Shown piece after piece: positions 17,530-26,156 of a stretch of 64,000 nt of DNA. How positions within the stretch are numbered: the first letter of the stretch is position 1; each line of letters begins with the position of its first letter. The notes under the pieces are model-generated. The model searched no databases and was not told where the DNA came from. It saw only the letters and a program-made list of their open reading frames with translations. The position numbers were made by a program, and so were the translations under genes. Source of the stretch: Ferrimonas sp. YFM (GTDB taxonomy: Bacteria; Pseudomonadota; Gammaproteobacteria; Enterobacterales; Shewanellaceae); contig NZ_AP027368.1 in the NCBI RefSeq assembly GCF_030296015.1, forward strand, positions 1,736,001-1,800,000. Reading direction: 5' to 3'.

Positions 17530-18258
17530 ATGACAGACATCAATACCCCAGTACGTCAGATCGTATTCGATACGGAAACCACAGGTATGAACCAGGACGG
17601 GGGCCCTCACTACGAGGGGCACCGCCTGATTGAGATCGGCTGTGTGGAGATGGTCAATCGCAAATTGACCGGCCGTACCTTTCACGTTTACATCAAGCCG
17701 GATCGTCCGGTGGATGAGGAGGCGATTCAGGTACACGGCATCACCGATGAGTTCCTGGCGGACAAGCCGCTGTTCCATGAGGTGGTGGACGGCTTCATGG
17801 AGTTCGTCCGTGGCGCCGAACTGATTGCACACAACGCCCAGTTCGATATCGGCTTCATCGATTACGAATTCCAGATGCTGGGCCGGTACGGCAAGCTGCA
17901 GGACCATTGCACCGTGGTCGACACTTTGCAGGTGGCCAGGGAGAAGAAGAGCAAAGGTGAGATTCAGGGCAACCTGAACCTGGATGCCCTGTGCCGCTTC
18001 TATGGCATCGACAACAGCCATCGAACCCTCCACGGCGCACTGCTCGATTCCGAGATTCTGGCGGATGTGTACCTGTTTATGACCGGTGGCCAGAAGGCCC
18101 TGGAGCTGGCTTCCGGTGCCGATGGTGAAGGCGGCGGCATCGTTCGCCTGAAAAGTGACCGCCAACCCCTTAAAGTGATCGCCTGCTCGGCCGATGATAT
18201 CAGTAGACACGAGGAGCGACTTGGATTGGTCAGCGAACCGATCTGGCTGAGAGGGTAG
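17530..18258 (+). CDS. dnaQ: DNA polymerase III epsilon subunit (proofreading exonuclease)
   Basis: 242 residues from ATG at 17530 (MTDINTPVRQIVFDTETTG); the frame extends upstream to 17455 but that part crosses the rnhA promoter and start. Exo I (FDTETTGM), Exo II (HNAQFDIGF) and Exo III (HGALLDSEILADVY) motifs of the DEDDh exonucleases are complete. The C-terminal segment binds the alpha subunit. Three bases separate its stop from the next gene, which suggests co-transcription. Confidence 0.97.
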   Translation: MTDINTPVRQIVFDTETTGMNQDGGPHYEGHRLIEIGCVEMVNRKLTGRTFHVYIKPDRPVDEEAIQVHGITDEFLADKPLFHEVVDGFMEFVRGAELIAHNAQFDIGFIDYEFQMLGRYGKLQDHCTVVDTLQVAREKKSKGEIQGNLNLDALCRFYGIDNSHRTLHGALLDSEILADVYLFMTGGQKALELASGADGEGGGIVRLKSDRQPLKVIACSADDISRHEERLGLVSEPIWLRG

Positions 18259-18261
18259 AGG

Positions 18262-19521
18262 ATGAGTCGATGGAAGGCGGTGTTTCTGCTGTTCCTGCTG
18301 CTGGCGGGGACACGCGCCTGGGCGCTATCGCCGCAGGCGTTGAAACTGCTGGATAACCGCTTTCGGGTGGATTATGGCATTGAAGCCATCACCATGCTGG
18401 TCCAGCGTAAGGAGCACAGCTCGCCGGTCATTGTGGTGCTGCCCGACGGCAGCAAGTGGTACTCCCACCGCCATCCGAAGAACGTCAGTTGGAGCGAGGG
18501 CCCCGGCGGCGACATGATCCGGGTCGCCAACCCCACTCCAGGCCCCTGGCAACTCATTGGCCAGGTCAGCGAAAACAGTAAAATCCTCCTTATCAGCGAC
18601 ATACAGCTGAAGCTGGACCCTCTGCCGAAGAAGGTGTTTCGCGGGGAGCGCATCAAGCTCCACGCCAGCATCGAGGGCGACAACAACACCCTCTCCATCC
18701 GGGACTTCCACAAGATGCTCAAGTGGAAGGTGAACCTGGTCAGTGCCAACCGCCGCGGCGATGAAAACTACGCCGCTGGCGTGAAGAAAATTGGCGGCTT
18801 CGAGGATGATGGCACCAAGCTGGACGAGCGCCCCAGTGATGGCCACTTCACCTCCTCCCTGGATTTTGACCAGCCCTCTGGCCTCTATGGTTTGCGGCTT
18901 GAAGTGGGCAACGAAGTGTTTAACCGCACCGTCGACCAGGACCTGGAGATCATCCCTCAGCCCTTCAGGCTGTCGGTACCGCAGAAGCCCGGGACCGACC
19001 CCGATGAGTACCGGGTGCAGGTCAATGTGGACCAGCAGGATCTGATGCCGGGAGAGCTGCATCTGGTGATCCAGGTTCGTGCGCCATCGGGCATGATGGG
19101 GGAGCTGACGGTGACCCCCCAGGAGGAGGTGCAAAGCTATCCTCTGCCGATGGTGATGGAGATGGGCAGCTATCTGATCAAAGGCACCGCCGTGGGCACC
19201 ACGGCGTCAGGAGAGGAGTTTTTCCTGAACCTGCCTGAGCTCAATTTCTATGTGGCGCCGCCACCGCCGCCAAGCCTCAGTCCCTCCGAGCGGGCCGCCC
19301 TGGTTCAGGAGCAGATGCAGGAGAAAGAGGATGCGGCGCGTTTTCGGGTCATCAGCATCGTGGTTGGGGCCAATGCCGTGCTGCTGCTGTTTGGTCTGGG
19401 CGTTTTGCTGTTCTGGCGCAAGAGGATGCGCCTGATGGAGCAGCTTGAAGCTGTCCCTCTGGTGGAGGAGCCGGAGATTGAGCCGGATAAGATCGACTTG
19501 ACCACAGACAGTGACAGATAA
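18262..19521 (+). CDS. TIGR03503 family exported/membrane protein
   Basis: 419 residues. Signal peptide at 1-21 (AVFLLFLLLAGTRAWA), long beta-rich extracytoplasmic region beginning LDNRFRVDYGIEAITMLVQRKEHSSP (first part only quoted here in spirit: residues 32-57), a Pro-rich hinge near 330 (APPPPPS), one transmembrane helix near 366-390 and a short acidic cytoplasmic tail. This matches the TIGR03503 family found next to dnaQ in Shewanella and relatives. Function unknown. An intrinsic terminator follows immediately. Confidence 0.8.
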   Translation: MSRWKAVFLLFLLLAGTRAWALSPQALKLLDNRFRVDYGIEAITMLVQRKEHSSPVIVVLPDGSKWYSHRHPKNVSWSEGPGGDMIRVANPTPGPWQLIGQVSENSKILLISDIQLKLDPLPKKVFRGERIKLHASIEGDNNTLSIRDFHKMLKWKVNLVSANRRGDENYAAGVKKIGGFEDDGTKLDERPSDGHFTSSLDFDQPSGLYGLRLEVGNEVFNRTVDQDLEIIPQPFRLSVPQKPGTDPDEYRVQVNVDQQDLMPGELHLVIQVRAPSGMMGELTVTPQEEVQSYPLPMVMEMGSYLIKGTAVGTTASGEEFFLNLPELNFYVAPPPPPSLSPSERAALVQEQMQEKEDAARFRVISIVVGANAVLLLFGLGVLLFWRKRMRLMEQLEAVPLVEEPEIEPDKIDLTTDSDR

Positions 19522-19524
19522 AAC

Positions 19525-19552
19525 AAAGCCGGGAATTTCCCGGCTTTTTCTT
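19525..19552. terminator. Bidirectional terminator
   Basis: AAAGCCGGGAA/TTTCCCGGCTTT hairpin followed by TTCTT; lies between convergent genes and has A/T tracts on both sides. Confidence 0.9.
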
Positions 19553-19570
19553 GTCTGTGGCTGAGTGAAA

Positions 19571-21484
19571 TCAGGCGGTTGGCGAAGTCGTCGGCGTGAG
19601 ACCCTGGTTGTTGGCCAGCTTGTCTTGCAGAGCCTGGGCCAGAGGAGGCCAGGTCAGTATGCCCACAGGGTTACCATTAACCCCGGTCACCAGCAGGAAG
19701 TGTTCGTGTGAGGCCTGCAGCTGGGTGGAGGCGTTCTCCAGGGAGGCGCAGCGCTCGATGCTGGGCACTTCATGTTTCATCACCTGATGCAGCTTGCGGT
19801 GCTGCAGCTCCCGGTCCAGGGTGCGCTCCGCCGCGGTATCCAGCAGAGGGCTGTGCCAGAAGGTGAGCATGGCGCTGGTGATGTAGCCGCGCACCGTATG
19901 GCCATCCTCATCCATCACCAGGGCCACACTGAGGTCGGCCCGGTTCATCTTCTCCTCTGCCTGAGCCAGGGTGGCGTCCAGGTCCAGTGTCAGCACCTTG
20001 CCCAGTGGGATGGCGTCGATGCAATCCACAGACTGGGTGCGCTCTTCACAGAGAAACTCCAGGCAGATGTCCACCGCTTCGCTGTTGAACTCTGTGCCTC
20101 GCCCCTGCATCAGCACCTCTTTGAGTTTGTCAAAACCCAGGGCCGGCCGGTAGGGGCGATGGGAGAGGATGGAATCGGACACGTCGGCTACCGCCAGAAT
20201 CTGGGACTCGATGAGTATCTGCGATTCCTTCAGGCCATAGGGGTAGCCGGATCCATCCAGTCGCTCATGATGCTGCAGGATCATGTCGCGAATGGGCCAG
20301 GGAAACTCCACATCCTTGATGATTTCCGCGCCCCGTTCCGAATGAGTTTTGATGAGGTCAAACTCCTCGTCTGTCAGGCGTGAAGGCTTGGTCAGCAACT
20401 GAGTGGGGATGGCCAGTTTGCCGATATCGTGGATCAGGCCACCCAGCTTCAGGCCCTCCAGTTGGTGGTGGGTCAGCCCCATTCTGCGTCCAATGCGGTG
20501 TGCCAGCTTGGCGACAGAACGCTGATGGCCAGCGGTGTAGGGATCATTGACTTCGAGGGCATCGGCAATGGCGCCCACCAGTTGAACCAGAGAATGGTTC
20601 AGCTGTTGTTTCTGCTGCCGAATGACGCGGGATTGCTCAGCCACCACCTTAAGGGTCTTAGGCAACTGGATGGCGTGCCAGATGATGGTGCCGTACACCA
20701 TCAGGCTTTTGGCATCCACCTCGGTATAGGGCTTGTCCCGGTTAAACACCCCCACCACCCCGACGATGGCTCCGCGATAGGTCACAGGTACGCTCAAATG
20801 ATTGCGGACACTCTGCCCGGTCAAAAAGGGCAGGGGCTCGCTGTCGAGATCGTTGCAGATGTAGGCACTGGACTCATCGACACAGATGGCCAGGGAGGGG
20901 CAGGTGTCGATGGAAAACGGCTCTGATTCCAGGTTGCGTATTCGGTGTCTTGCGGTCAGGCTCAGCGCTCGCTTGCCTGAGTTGTAGTGCATCAGATATC
21001 CGTCCTGAGACTGGGTGATGTGCACCGCCCGGCTGACCAGCTGATTGAGGGTTTCCTCCGGGGCGCTTTTGATCACCGTTTCCAGGTGAGCTATCCACTG
21101 ATCGCTGGAGTAGAGCGCGTGGTTGTAATTGGGGTGGAGCTCCATCAGCCAGCGGTTGTCCAGGTCAAACGCCATCAGTGACAGACAGATGGGCAGGTGA
21201 GCATTGCCCGTTGGTGCGGCGATGCAGTGCAGCCCCTTACCTTGGACAGAGACGCATTGGAACTGGGTCCTTTGCTGCAGATAACGCAGGCTCATCTGCT
21301 GATCCGCATTGAGGGTGGGCAGCAATTGGTGCAGGGGTAGGGGCAAGTCCTGGTTTGCGGCGAAGTTGGCAAGGAACTCCGCGCTGGCCTGATGCACCTT
21401 GAGGTCGGCATCGAGCAGTGCCCATTGCAGGCCACTGATCCCCAGTACATCAACCTTGATTGGCGCAGTGCTTGTGCTGGTCAT
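19571..21484 (-). CDS. GAF/HD-GYP domain c-di-GMP phosphodiesterase, with CBS-like tail
   Basis: 637 residues. An N-terminal PAS-like region (about 12-110), a GAF-like domain (about 130-275), a short coiled linker (280-300), then HD-GYP: HDIGK at 352-356, HHE at 405-407 and GSGYPYGL at 411-418. HD-GYP enzymes cleave cyclic di-GMP to GMP using two or three metal ions, and the catalytic residues look intact. The C-terminal 140 residues resemble a degenerate CBS pair (ALVMDEDGHTVRGYITSAML and LLVTGVNGNPVGILTW), which could bind nucleotides. No membrane helix, so cytosolic. Transcribed alone. Confidence 0.88.
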   Translation of the reverse strand: MTSTSTAPIKVDVLGISGLQWALLDADLKVHQASAEFLANFAANQDLPLPLHQLLPTLNADQQMSLRYLQQRTQFQCVSVQGKGLHCIAAPTGNAHLPICLSLMAFDLDNRWLMELHPNYNHALYSSDQWIAHLETVIKSAPEETLNQLVSRAVHITQSQDGYLMHYNSGKRALSLTARHRIRNLESEPFSIDTCPSLAICVDESSAYICNDLDSEPLPFLTGQSVRNHLSVPVTYRGAIVGVVGVFNRDKPYTEVDAKSLMVYGTIIWHAIQLPKTLKVVAEQSRVIRQQKQQLNHSLVQLVGAIADALEVNDPYTAGHQRSVAKLAHRIGRRMGLTHHQLEGLKLGGLIHDIGKLAIPTQLLTKPSRLTDEEFDLIKTHSERGAEIIKDVEFPWPIRDMILQHHERLDGSGYPYGLKESQILIESQILAVADVSDSILSHRPYRPALGFDKLKEVLMQGRGTEFNSEAVDICLEFLCEERTQSVDCIDAIPLGKVLTLDLDATLAQAEEKMNRADLSVALVMDEDGHTVRGYITSAMLTFWHSPLLDTAAERTLDRELQHRKLHQVMKHEVPSIERCASLENASTQLQASHEHFLLVTGVNGNPVGILTWPPLAQALQDKLANNQGLTPTTSPTA

Positions 21485-21657
21485 GGCGGTTGGCTCCGGT
21501 TCTTCGCCGAATCGGCGTCCATCTTGGTTAACTCAGGGTTCGCCCAATTCCAATTTAGCGGTAAATGTTAGAAGTTCCAATAGCTAAGCGTATGAATAGG
21601 AGGCAAAACTGAATTAATGCCGGTGTAACGGGGGGCTAGCTCAGAAGGGGCAAAAAA

Positions 21658-21705
21658 GGACCGGTCGCGGCGAGAGGTAGCGCAGGTTGGGATCCGCGAC
21701 CGTCC
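21658..21705 (-). ncRNA. Stem-loop with terminator features, second of a tandem pair
   Basis: On the reverse strand GGAC-GGTCGCGG pairs with CCGCGACC-(G)-GTCC around a 23-nt loop and is followed by TTTTTT, so it can end transcription. The loop carries CTACCTCTC, nine bases identical to the loop of the neighbouring hairpin at 21721. The pair forms the 3' UTR of the 98-residue ORF at 21773 or a separate small RNA. I infer the RNA from structure alone. Confidence 0.5.
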
Positions 21706-21720
21706 AAAATAAAAGAGGCA

Positions 21721-21761
21721 GGGCTGCAGTGAGAGGTAGTGACTGTCGAGGACTGCAGCCC
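21721..21761 (-). ncRNA. Stem-loop sharing the CTACCTCTC loop, first of a tandem pair
   Basis: A perfect 10-bp stem (GGGCTGCAGT/ACTGCAGCCC) encloses a 21-nt loop; on the reverse strand the loop ends with CTACCTCTC directly before the closing arm, exactly as in the hairpin at 21658. The stem sequences of the two hairpins differ, whereas the loop motif is kept. It begins 12 bases beyond the stop codon of the 98-residue ORF. Confidence 0.5.
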
Positions 21762-21772
21762 GCCAAAAACGG

Positions 21773-22069
21773 TTAAGAGGCCATGGCTCTTTCGGCGTCT
21801 ATGTAGTTGAGGGCACTGATCACCCCGTGATGCCAGTCGACGGCCAATTTCAGCTTGCGACTTTCGGTGTTCATTACATAGCGCTCAAAATCCTTGCCCA
21901 ACTCTTTACGTAGCGACTTGGAGTGATGAATGCTGCGCAGGGCCAACACTTCATGGAGAGGAATTTTCCAGAACACCAGTTTACCATCCGGCTCTTGAGT
22001 GACGGCCGTAGAGTCGTAAACCCAACCAACTTGGTGTACCAGATCGATCAGTTTTACTTTTTGGTCCAT
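21773..22069 (-). CDS. Unrecognised 98-residue protein
   Basis: Start placed at ATG 22067-22069 with GGGAG 7 bases upstream; a longer frame to 22099 adds MTKKNIRESI without a ribosome site. I do not recognise the family. The protein is soluble, with KLIDLVHQVGWVYDST at the start, a KIPLHEVLALRSIHHSKSL helix in the middle and ERYVMNTESRKLKLAVDWH near the end. It lies alone in a gene-poor stretch and carries the tandem hairpins in its 3' UTR. Good codon use and ribosome site support it as a gene. Confidence 0.65.
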   Translation of the reverse strand: MDQKVKLIDLVHQVGWVYDSTAVTQEPDGKLVFWKIPLHEVLALRSIHHSKSLRKELGKDFERYVMNTESRKLKLAVDWHHGVISALNYIDAERAMAS

Positions 22070-22251
22070 TATTGACTCCCTTATATTTTTTTTCGTCAAT
22101 CTGTGAACATAAAATTAATGGCGCTAATTATGCCAAGGGTGCTCCCCGCACTAATATTCACTCTGAATATTGGATGGTGTTAATTAGCGCCTTTCCTGAG
22201 CCATTAGAATAATTTAATACTCTACAACTCATGTTGTTTCGATTAAGGCCA

Positions 22252-22485
22252 TCAGCCGATGCTGCGTTGCTCCCAGGTCCTGGGGCTGCGGGGCCAGCGA
22301 CGGTCCCTGTTCTGCTCCCAGGCAATAACGATAGGGTTTCGGCTGCCGCGCTCCTTTCGATAAAGTCCGGAAACAAAGACCAATGCTGCGACCACCAGAG
22401 AGGCAAGATAAAACAACGCCATCCCAGTAAGACACAAACATGCGAATAACACTAGACAGCTGCCTACGAGTTCTAATACTTCCAT
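22252..22485 (-). CDS. Small membrane protein, unrecognised (77 residues)
   Basis: AGAGG lies 7 bases before the ATG. Two hydrophobic segments fill residues 5-45 (LVGSCLVLFACLCLTGMAL and FYLASLVVAALVFVSG), followed by a basic, Arg/Trp-rich cytoplasmic-type tail. No family is recognised. It could be a genuine small inner-membrane protein; no operon partner is close. Confidence 0.5.
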   Translation of the reverse strand: MEVLELVGSCLVLFACLCLTGMALFYLASLVVAALVFVSGLYRKERGSRNPIVIAWEQNRDRRWPRSPRTWEQRSIG

Positions 22486-23007
22486 ATTAACCTCTGCTAT
22501 TTGTGTGGCCTTAATCTTGAAATTTATATAAACACAGAAATCCTTTACTGACCCATAACTTAAGAAAATAAGTGTTAAGTGGATCTCCTATTGGCATTAC
22601 ATTGATAAGTAGATTCAACTTGCCTGATGAACCGGGGTAGCGTGAATCACTCACCCCTGGGGTGGATAGCAGAGGAATAAGGAATATTGATGGAGGTGAT
22701 TCTTCTTGGTCACTCTGTCCCAATGAAAGATATTGTGTTTCTGCAGGATCGTTTGATCTATAAATGGCTGCAAAATGCCCGTTTGGCAGCAGGATATAAT
22801 CCTGCATATCTGGGGTGGGGTGGGCAAAAATCGATGGGAAATCGCCAAAGTCCGAGAGTTTCTGCGCTCTGTTACCGAAAAGTAGCGCTGGGGGAAGGTG
22901 ACCTGGCTCACGCTGGTGTTATTTTGGGCAGTGAGCCAGGTGCGCTTTTTTGAGGGTTTGGACTTCCGGACTGCCGAGCTCGTGGGCGCTGTGGTGAAGG
23001 AGAGCGG
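22486..23007. other. 522-bp stretch without a convincing gene
   Basis: Short frames on both strands (reverse 22511-22807, forward 22687-22953) lack recognisable protein features. The stretch contains a 17-bp inverted repeat (GCAGGAT-ATA-ATCCTGC, 22789-22805) and ends in a strong forward-strand terminator-like hairpin, so it may encode an untranslated forward transcript. Confidence 0.5.
22901..22951 (+). terminator. Forward-strand terminator-like hairpin without an upstream gene
   Basis: Perfect 11-bp inverted repeat ACCTGGCTCAC / GTGAGCCAGGT, 19-nt loop, then GCGC and six T. Convergent to the end of the transporter gene at 23008, but the T run is on the forward side. Confidence 0.65.
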
Positions 23008-23961
23008 TTATTGTCCCGGCTGGCGGCTGGGCCAGAAGTGGACCGCGTAGCGCAGCGCCACATAGCCCACCATCAGGCTGGCCAGCAACAGCTCAAGGTC
23101 GGCCAGTGGTCTTAGCACCGCAGTCAGCTCTGACGCGCCCATGGCGGCTTTGTCCAAACATTGATAGAGGGCAGTGGCGGAGATCACCAGCGGAAAGGTG
23201 AACGCCGCATACCCTGGGCTGAAAGGCAGACGCAGCAGCCGGAACATGGCCAGGTACACCAGGGTGGTCATCAGCAGTGCCAGAGGCAGCAGGGTGTTGA
23301 TGATCAGGGTGTCAGGTTGATGCACTACCGCCAGGTAACCGGTCAGTGCCAGGCTGGCCGGGGCCGCCATAATCGCAAAGGTGGGGTAGCCTTTGGGGTC
23401 GTCCCAGCGGTGGCAGGTCAACCGGTAGATCATCAGCGGCAGCAATAAGGCGTAGTTGGCCAGTCCCAGCCACATCAGGCCCTTTGCCAATGGGTAGACG
23501 GCGTCATTGGGGTAGGAGAGGGCAGCCACAATGATCCCAACCGGGGGCACAAACCAACTGGGTAACATGGTGGTGAGCCTGGGCTCTTTCAGCCTGTGGT
23601 AGAGGAACAGGGTCATCAGAATCAGGTGCATGACCACGGCACCGCTCCACAACAGGGTGGCAGCCCCGGGTTGATACAGCCCCAGGGTCTTGGAGAGGAT
23701 CATGGCGCCCATGGCGTAAGTGGGGATTACGCTGCCCACCAGCGGACAGGCGATCTCCTTTCGCAATAAAGAGGGGTGCAGCAGGAACTTTACTGTCAGC
23801 ATCAGCCAGAGCGCTGCCGCGACGGTGGCCAGGGTCAGCTGAATCCACAATCCCGCATCCAATCTTTGCTCCAGGCACAGTCCCAGGCTGGCGATGCCCA
23901 GTGCCAGACCGGCCATGGGAGTGGGGAGGTGTTGGGACTTTTGATGGAGGAGAGTGCTCAT
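23008..23961 (-). CDS. TDT-family transporter (TehA/SLAC1-like)
   Basis: 317 residues with about ten hydrophobic helices; the N-terminal PTPMAGLALGIASLG and later LWLMLTVKFLLHPS fit the tellurite-resistance/dicarboxylate transporter fold (TehA, Mae1, SLAC1), an anion channel or exporter of the inner membrane. Substrate could be sulfite, chloride, malate or similar; not decidable. Divergent from the LysR gene at 24057 over about 95 bp, so probably controlled by it. Confidence 0.82.
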   Translation of the reverse strand: MSTLLHQKSQHLPTPMAGLALGIASLGLCLEQRLDAGLWIQLTLATVAAALWLMLTVKFLLHPSLLRKEIACPLVGSVIPTYAMGAMILSKTLGLYQPGAATLLWSGAVVMHLILMTLFLYHRLKEPRLTTMLPSWFVPPVGIIVAALSYPNDAVYPLAKGLMWLGLANYALLLPLMIYRLTCHRWDDPKGYPTFAIMAAPASLALTGYLAVVHQPDTLIINTLLPLALLMTTLVYLAMFRLLRLPFSPGYAAFTFPLVISATALYQCLDKAAMGASELTAVLRPLADLELLLASLMVGYVALRYAVHFWPSRQPGQ

Positions 23962-24056
23962 GGAAAAACCTCAGGTTCTGCTTGATGTGGCCATTGTCCC
24001 TCGATACGCTGTTTATTAATATCGAATATGTCGCAATAACTGTTTAGAAACTCTAT

Positions 24057-24929
24057 ATGGTAGACCTTTCTCTCAAGCAGCTTCGGCTGTTCTGCTTCGT
24101 TGCGCAGACCGGTAACCTCGGCGTCACCGCGGAGCGACTGTTTCTGACTCGCGGCGCCGTCAGCCAGGGGATCAAAGCGCTGGAGTCCCAGCTGGGGGTA
24201 TCTCTGTTTGAACGACAGGCGCAGAGGTTGCACCTCAATGCCCGTGGTCACCTGCTGTTGCCCCTGGCCGAGCAGATGCTGAACCGTCAGGCCAGCATCC
24301 TGGCCCTGTTTGAACCCGGCGACTCCCAGGTGCCCCTGCGTCTTGGCGCCAGCCTGACCATAGGCAACTATCTGCTGCCGACTCTGCTGGGGGAGGCACT
24401 GCAACAGATTCGGCTTTGCGGGGAAGTTCGGCTGGCCAACAGTGCCGAGATACAACAGGCTCTGGTGGCCCATCAATTGGATCTCGGTTTGATTGAGAGC
24501 GAGACCCTGGAGCCTGAACTGGAACGCTGCCACTGGCGGGATGATGAGATGGTGTTGATTGCCCGCGCCGGACACCCTCTGTCAGGGCAAGTGGCGGATT
24601 GGGGGCTGCTGTCTGAAGAGACCTGGGTGCTCAGAGAGCGCCACTCCGGCAGTCGTGAGCAGTTTGATCATCACCTGCGGCCCAGGTTGAAGCCAGAGAT
24701 TCGGATACTTGAGCTGGGCAGCCTGGAGGCGGTGGTGCGCTCGGTACAGTCCGGGCTGGGGTGTGCCCTGGTGTCCCGGCTGGCCTGCGATGAGGCCTTG
24801 GACAGGGAGGTGATCAGTCGGATTCATCTGCCAGAGCCCATCTTACGGCGGCTCTACATCGTGTGGGGGCAGGGTAACCGCGCCCTGCCTCAGGTGGCGT
24901 CGGCGCTGAAGCTGCTGTCGATGCGCTGA
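24057..24929 (+). CDS. LysR-family regulator, CysB/CbbR-like group
   Basis: 290 residues. HTH in LSLKQLRLFCFVAQTGNLGVTAERLFLTRGAVS region (residues 4-36), effector domain from about 90 with PLRLGASLTIGNYLLP. The TIGNYLLPTLL start of the effector domain is typical of the CbbR/CysL/YeiE group, whose members control CO2 fixation or sulfite genes. The divergent TDT transporter is its likely target. Its last 40 bp overlap the 3' end of the convergent gene at 24890. Confidence 0.88.
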   Translation: MVDLSLKQLRLFCFVAQTGNLGVTAERLFLTRGAVSQGIKALESQLGVSLFERQAQRLHLNARGHLLLPLAEQMLNRQASILALFEPGDSQVPLRLGASLTIGNYLLPTLLGEALQQIRLCGEVRLANSAEIQQALVAHQLDLGLIESETLEPELERCHWRDDEMVLIARAGHPLSGQVADWGLLSEETWVLRERHSGSREQFDHHLRPRLKPEIRILELGSLEAVVRSVQSGLGCALVSRLACDEALDREVISRIHLPEPILRRLYIVWGQGNRALPQVASALKLLSMR

Positions 24930-26008
24930 CCCTGCGGCGGAACCACTGGCAGGAAGGGAGGCTCATCCCCCAGCAGGTCATCCAACAGGTGAATGGGCGG
25001 CAGGACCACGTCGTGGCCGCCTGGGTGGTGAGGGTGTGCCCCTGGGGGCAGCGGCGGTGGGTGAGGACCATTGGCCAGATCTGACGGGATGGGCAGCATG
25101 ATTTCCACCGGGTTGCCCTCTCTGTCGTAGAGTGGGTGCCTTGGACGGCCATCTGCACCGAATTCTGGAATGGCGGGGCGGCCATTGGCGTCAAACAGGG
25201 CAACGGCGGTTTCCGGGTCCAGATAGCTGACCACCAGATTGCCCTCCCAACTTATGGGGTCCACCAGCAGCCCTGGGTTGGCTCGACGGAATGCATCGAC
25301 GAAGGCCTCGGCCTGAGCTGTGGTCTCGTAGCTGCCACGGAATATGCAGCCAGCCTGCCTGCAGAAGTGGTAGACAGGGTCAACACCCTGACCCGGTGCC
25401 AGTCCCCAGTTTTCACTCCAGGGGCCCATCATCTTGTCCGCCATGAACATGGCCAACTGGCCATCGACGAATCTTTCCGGGTGCTCATAGATAAACTGCG
25501 CTTCAGCCAGGCTGTACTCGGAGAAGAGCAGTTCGCCGTTCACCATTTGTGGAATCAGCAGCATGTCACCGACCACCAGGCTGGCCTTGCCGGGCTCAAG
25601 CATCGCCACCAGCTTATCGTAATCGGGCGCACCAGGCTGGATCAGCCTGGCATAGCTTGGTGTGTTTGGGGCGCTGATGTCGGCGGGAACCGCTGCGGTG
25701 CGTGAGGAGCGAAACAGTCCGAAGTGAGGATGAGCCGGGTTGGCCTCTGAGTCCTCGGAGAGGGCCTCGGCCTGTTGTGAGCTTGCGGCCACCGGGGGCG
25801 GCGCGGTCATGGTAGAAACAGCGGCTTGATCGGCAGAGTCAGCCTGGAAAGCAAGCGCTTGATCCTGCTCCTGTTGGGCCTTGGCGTCCGGGGAAGAGGT
25901 CAGGCTGAGCAACCTCATCAGGCGATCTGAAGGCATGGCGCTGCCCTGGTGAAAACACCAGAAGCCGGCCACAACTGCCATCAATGCCCAGATAGGTTTC
26001 GCTTTCAT
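24890..26008 (-). CDS. Exported Pro/His-rich protein, unrecognised
   Basis: 372 residues from the ATG at 26006-26008 (MKAKPIWALMAVVAGFWCFHQG); upstream in-frame starts lack a ribosome site. N-terminal signal sequence or anchor (6-25), a low-complexity linker (about 40-110), a folded region with ASLVVGDMLLIPQMVNGEL, two cysteines in YHFCRQAGCIFRG that could pair, and a Pro/His-rich tail (PHPPPLPPGAHPHHPGGH, about 310-330). The tail may bind metal. No known domain. Its 3' end overlaps the convergent LysR gene by 40 bp. Confidence 0.7.
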   Translation of the reverse strand: MKAKPIWALMAVVAGFWCFHQGSAMPSDRLMRLLSLTSSPDAKAQQEQDQALAFQADSADQAAVSTMTAPPPVAASSQQAEALSEDSEANPAHPHFGLFRSSRTAAVPADISAPNTPSYARLIQPGAPDYDKLVAMLEPGKASLVVGDMLLIPQMVNGELLFSEYSLAEAQFIYEHPERFVDGQLAMFMADKMMGPWSENWGLAPGQGVDPVYHFCRQAGCIFRGSYETTAQAEAFVDAFRRANPGLLVDPISWEGNLVVSYLDPETAVALFDANGRPAIPEFGADGRPRHPLYDREGNPVEIMLPIPSDLANGPHPPPLPPGAHPHHPGGHDVVLPPIHLLDDLLGDEPPFLPVVPPQGQRIDSSFSADAT

Positions 26009-26156
26009 TCGCTGCCCTGACTCATAACCTTTGGCCATTCTATCAGAAAAAACTCTTAGGTAACCCGGTGAGCCGGAGAATCGCGTGTAGACGTTTAGCC
26101 GTCCAAATGCTAACGTCGACCACAGTCTATTTTGTGGTCTGTTGAGGGAGAGCGGT

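Noticed and set aside
22511-22953. Short frames on both strands (reverse 98 codons, forward 88 codons)
   Set aside because: No ribosome site on the reverse one, no recognisable features in either; the forward one ends inside the terminator hairpin. Described as a gene-less stretch instead.
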